From a virus: a stretch of DNA of 24,579 nt. The position numbers and the translations under genes are program-made. This document shows, one piece after another, positions 23,815 to 24,579 of the stretch. A model generated the notes under the pieces. It ran no database searches, had not been told where the DNA came from, and saw only the letters and a program-made list of their open reading frames with translations. The stretch is taken from the IMG/VR virus record IMGVR_UViG_3300029327_000056, positions 1 to 24,579 of that record; one strand, 5' to 3'. Numbering within the stretch: the first letter of the stretch is position 1; each line of letters starts with the position of its first letter.

Positions 23815-24176
23815 CCTTCCTCCCTCCCGCTTGCCTGCTTTTTGAGCCGCACCATCGGACAGAACTGGTTCAAACCTATTTGGTCACTCAGCTTCGCAAA
23901 CCCCTGAGCGTTCATTATGAGAACGTCCTTCTGGTCGGATGCCAGGTTGGCATAGGTCTTGACCAACTCCACATTGTCCTCGTACATGCGGCGCACCTCG
24001 GAAAGACCGTCCTCAAAGACCTTCTGCTGTCTCAGGGTGTCTTCACGGTAGGCCCGAAGAGTTCTTTCGTTGCTCCTCTCGCTGAAATACCAGACAACGA
24101 AAATTATTCCCGGAATCCCGAACGAGGAGACTATCTTTACGGCAAGATCCAATGCAATCTGATCCATTACTGTCAT
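23811..24176 (-). CDS. membrane-anchored coiled-coil protein (Mu gp25/DUF2730-like or spanin-like)
   Basis: The 121-residue product has one N-terminal membrane segment (about 13-31, VKIVSSFGIPGIIFVVWYF) and a charged helix that should form a coiled coil (about 32-100). This matches both the DUF2730 proteins found at this place in Mu-like phages and the general build of inner-membrane spanins. I start it at the ATG at 24176, which overlaps the holin stop; an ATG at 24167 with AGGA eight bases upstream is equally possible. No lipobox partner gene is nested within it, which weakens the spanin reading. Confidence 0.7.
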   Translation of the reverse strand: MTVMDQIALDLAVKIVSSFGIPGIIFVVWYFSERSNERTLRAYREDTLRQQKVFEDGLSEVRRMYEDNVELVKTYANLASDQKDVLIMNAQGFAKLSDQIGLNQFCPMVRLKKQASGREEG

Positions 24177-24177
24177 C

Positions 24178-24579
24178 CTAGCTCTTCCAAGCCCTGACGC
24201 TCTTTTCCACCGAGCGGCCGACAATGTAGCCGCCAACCCCGAGCTTCAGGAGTTCCCACATGTCGGATGGGACATCGAGGCGGGCAAGCGAGAAAATTGG
24301 GGCAATGATATAGTTGTGAGCAACGACATAGGTGAAGGTGAGCATCAGGATTGGACGCCAGTTTCTCTGGAGCCAGCTTTGACCGCCCGCCTCCGCCACA
24401 ATTATTTGTGCCTGCGATTCGAGTTCTTTCTGTAGGAAGGAGTAGTCCTGGCTGAGCATCTGGATTTCGAGATCATGCTTTAATTTGTTCGCCAAGTCTT
24501 TATCCTGCACCATCTTGTCGATTACTTCGACGGCCTGGCCGATCAACTTTCCGATCACGGGCAATGTGCTAAGAAACAT
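24178..24579 (-). CDS. holin, 3-TM / GTA-holin type
   Basis: The 133-residue protein has an N-terminal region with a charged helix (about 15-55, LANKLKHDLEIQMLSQDYSF), then the family hallmark SWLQRNWRPILMLTF (68-82) opening the first clear membrane helix, a second hydrophobic stretch around 88-98, and a last one around 110-122. This is the layout of the three-TM holin family found in lysis modules and gene transfer agents, which permeabilises the inner membrane for the endolysin. The ATG is the last codon of the window, so a longer N-terminus or an endolysin gene beyond the edge cannot be judged. Confidence 0.75.
   Translation of the reverse strand: MFLSTLPVIGKLIGQAVEVIDKMVQDKDLANKLKHDLEIQMLSQDYSFLQKELESQAQIIVAEAGGQSWLQRNWRPILMLTFTYVVAHNYIIAPIFSLARLDVPSDMWELLKLGVGGYIVGRSVEKSVRAWKS

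Noticed and set aside
1-24579. CRISPR arrays, tRNA genes, IS transposases, integrase or attachment sites
   Set aside because: No regularly spaced repeats, cloverleaf-like genes or transposase/integrase proteins were seen; the repeats found are few, short and dispersed.

Overview
The window holds most of the late (structural) region of a Mu-related prophage, read almost entirely on the minus strand from the right edge towards the left. The host is probably a proteobacterium in the broad sense. The mixture of Mu-type head genes, a BBP7-type outer membrane barrel and dispersed repeats built on CGCAGAG and CGGGTTGCG units suggests a delta-proteobacterial (Desulfobacterota-like) host, but that is inference from recalled gene content. 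No taxonomic marker gene is present. No tRNA, rRNA, CRISPR array, IS transposase, repressor or Mu A/B gene is visible, so transposition is not shown by this window.

Layout in transcription order (right to left): a 3-TM type holin (24178-24579); a membrane-anchored coiled-coil protein in the Mu gp25 position (23811-24176); a short coiled-coil protein (23569-23814); a DUF3486 small-terminase protein (23048-23569); and a Mu gp28-like large terminase (21591-23051). A plus-strand cargo gene follows, encoding a BBP7-like outer membrane barrel (20284-21438) with its own good sigma70-type promoter (20048-20077). The head block then resumes with a Mu gp29/DUF935 portal (18551-19798, possibly frameshifted at its end), prohead protease/scaffold (17382-18389), a small beta-rich capsid cement-like protein (16850-17254), Mu gpT-like major capsid (15782-16660), DUF1320/gp36 (15308-15739) and DUF1834/gp37 (14856-15305). 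No Mu gp30 (F) or gp31 (G) homologue was found between portal and protease.

The tail genes are of long non-contractile (siphovirus, lambda-like) type rather than Mu's contractile type: tail tube (13900-14829); tail chaperone G (13484-13876) with a T extension reached by a predicted -1 frameshift on CCCTTTG (GT, 13179-13876); an unusually short tape measure (12266-13150); and an M-like minor tail protein (11904-12254). Next come six structural or adhesin genes not present in the lambda order (7590-11890, including a parallel beta-helix-like spike). The block ends with lambda gpL-like (6982-7593), an NlpC/P60 gpK-like peptidase (6506-6982), a very large gpJ-like tip protein (1995-6521) and a terminal fibre-like protein that carries an apparent signal peptide (760-1971). 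Most junctions are ATGA, GTGA or TGATG overlaps, consistent with one translationally coupled late operon.

Beyond the fibre, a separate minus-strand gene (1-552) with its own promoter encodes an exported, extremely lysine/serine-rich protein. It may be host DNA or a second cargo gene.

The points most worth a second look are the CCCTTTG frameshift site and its hidden T frame, the antisense outer membrane protein cargo gene between terminase and portal, the palindromic repeat that encodes the end of gpK and the start of gpJ, the signal peptide on a tail-fibre-like protein, and the possible damage to the portal 3' end next to a missing gp30/gp31.
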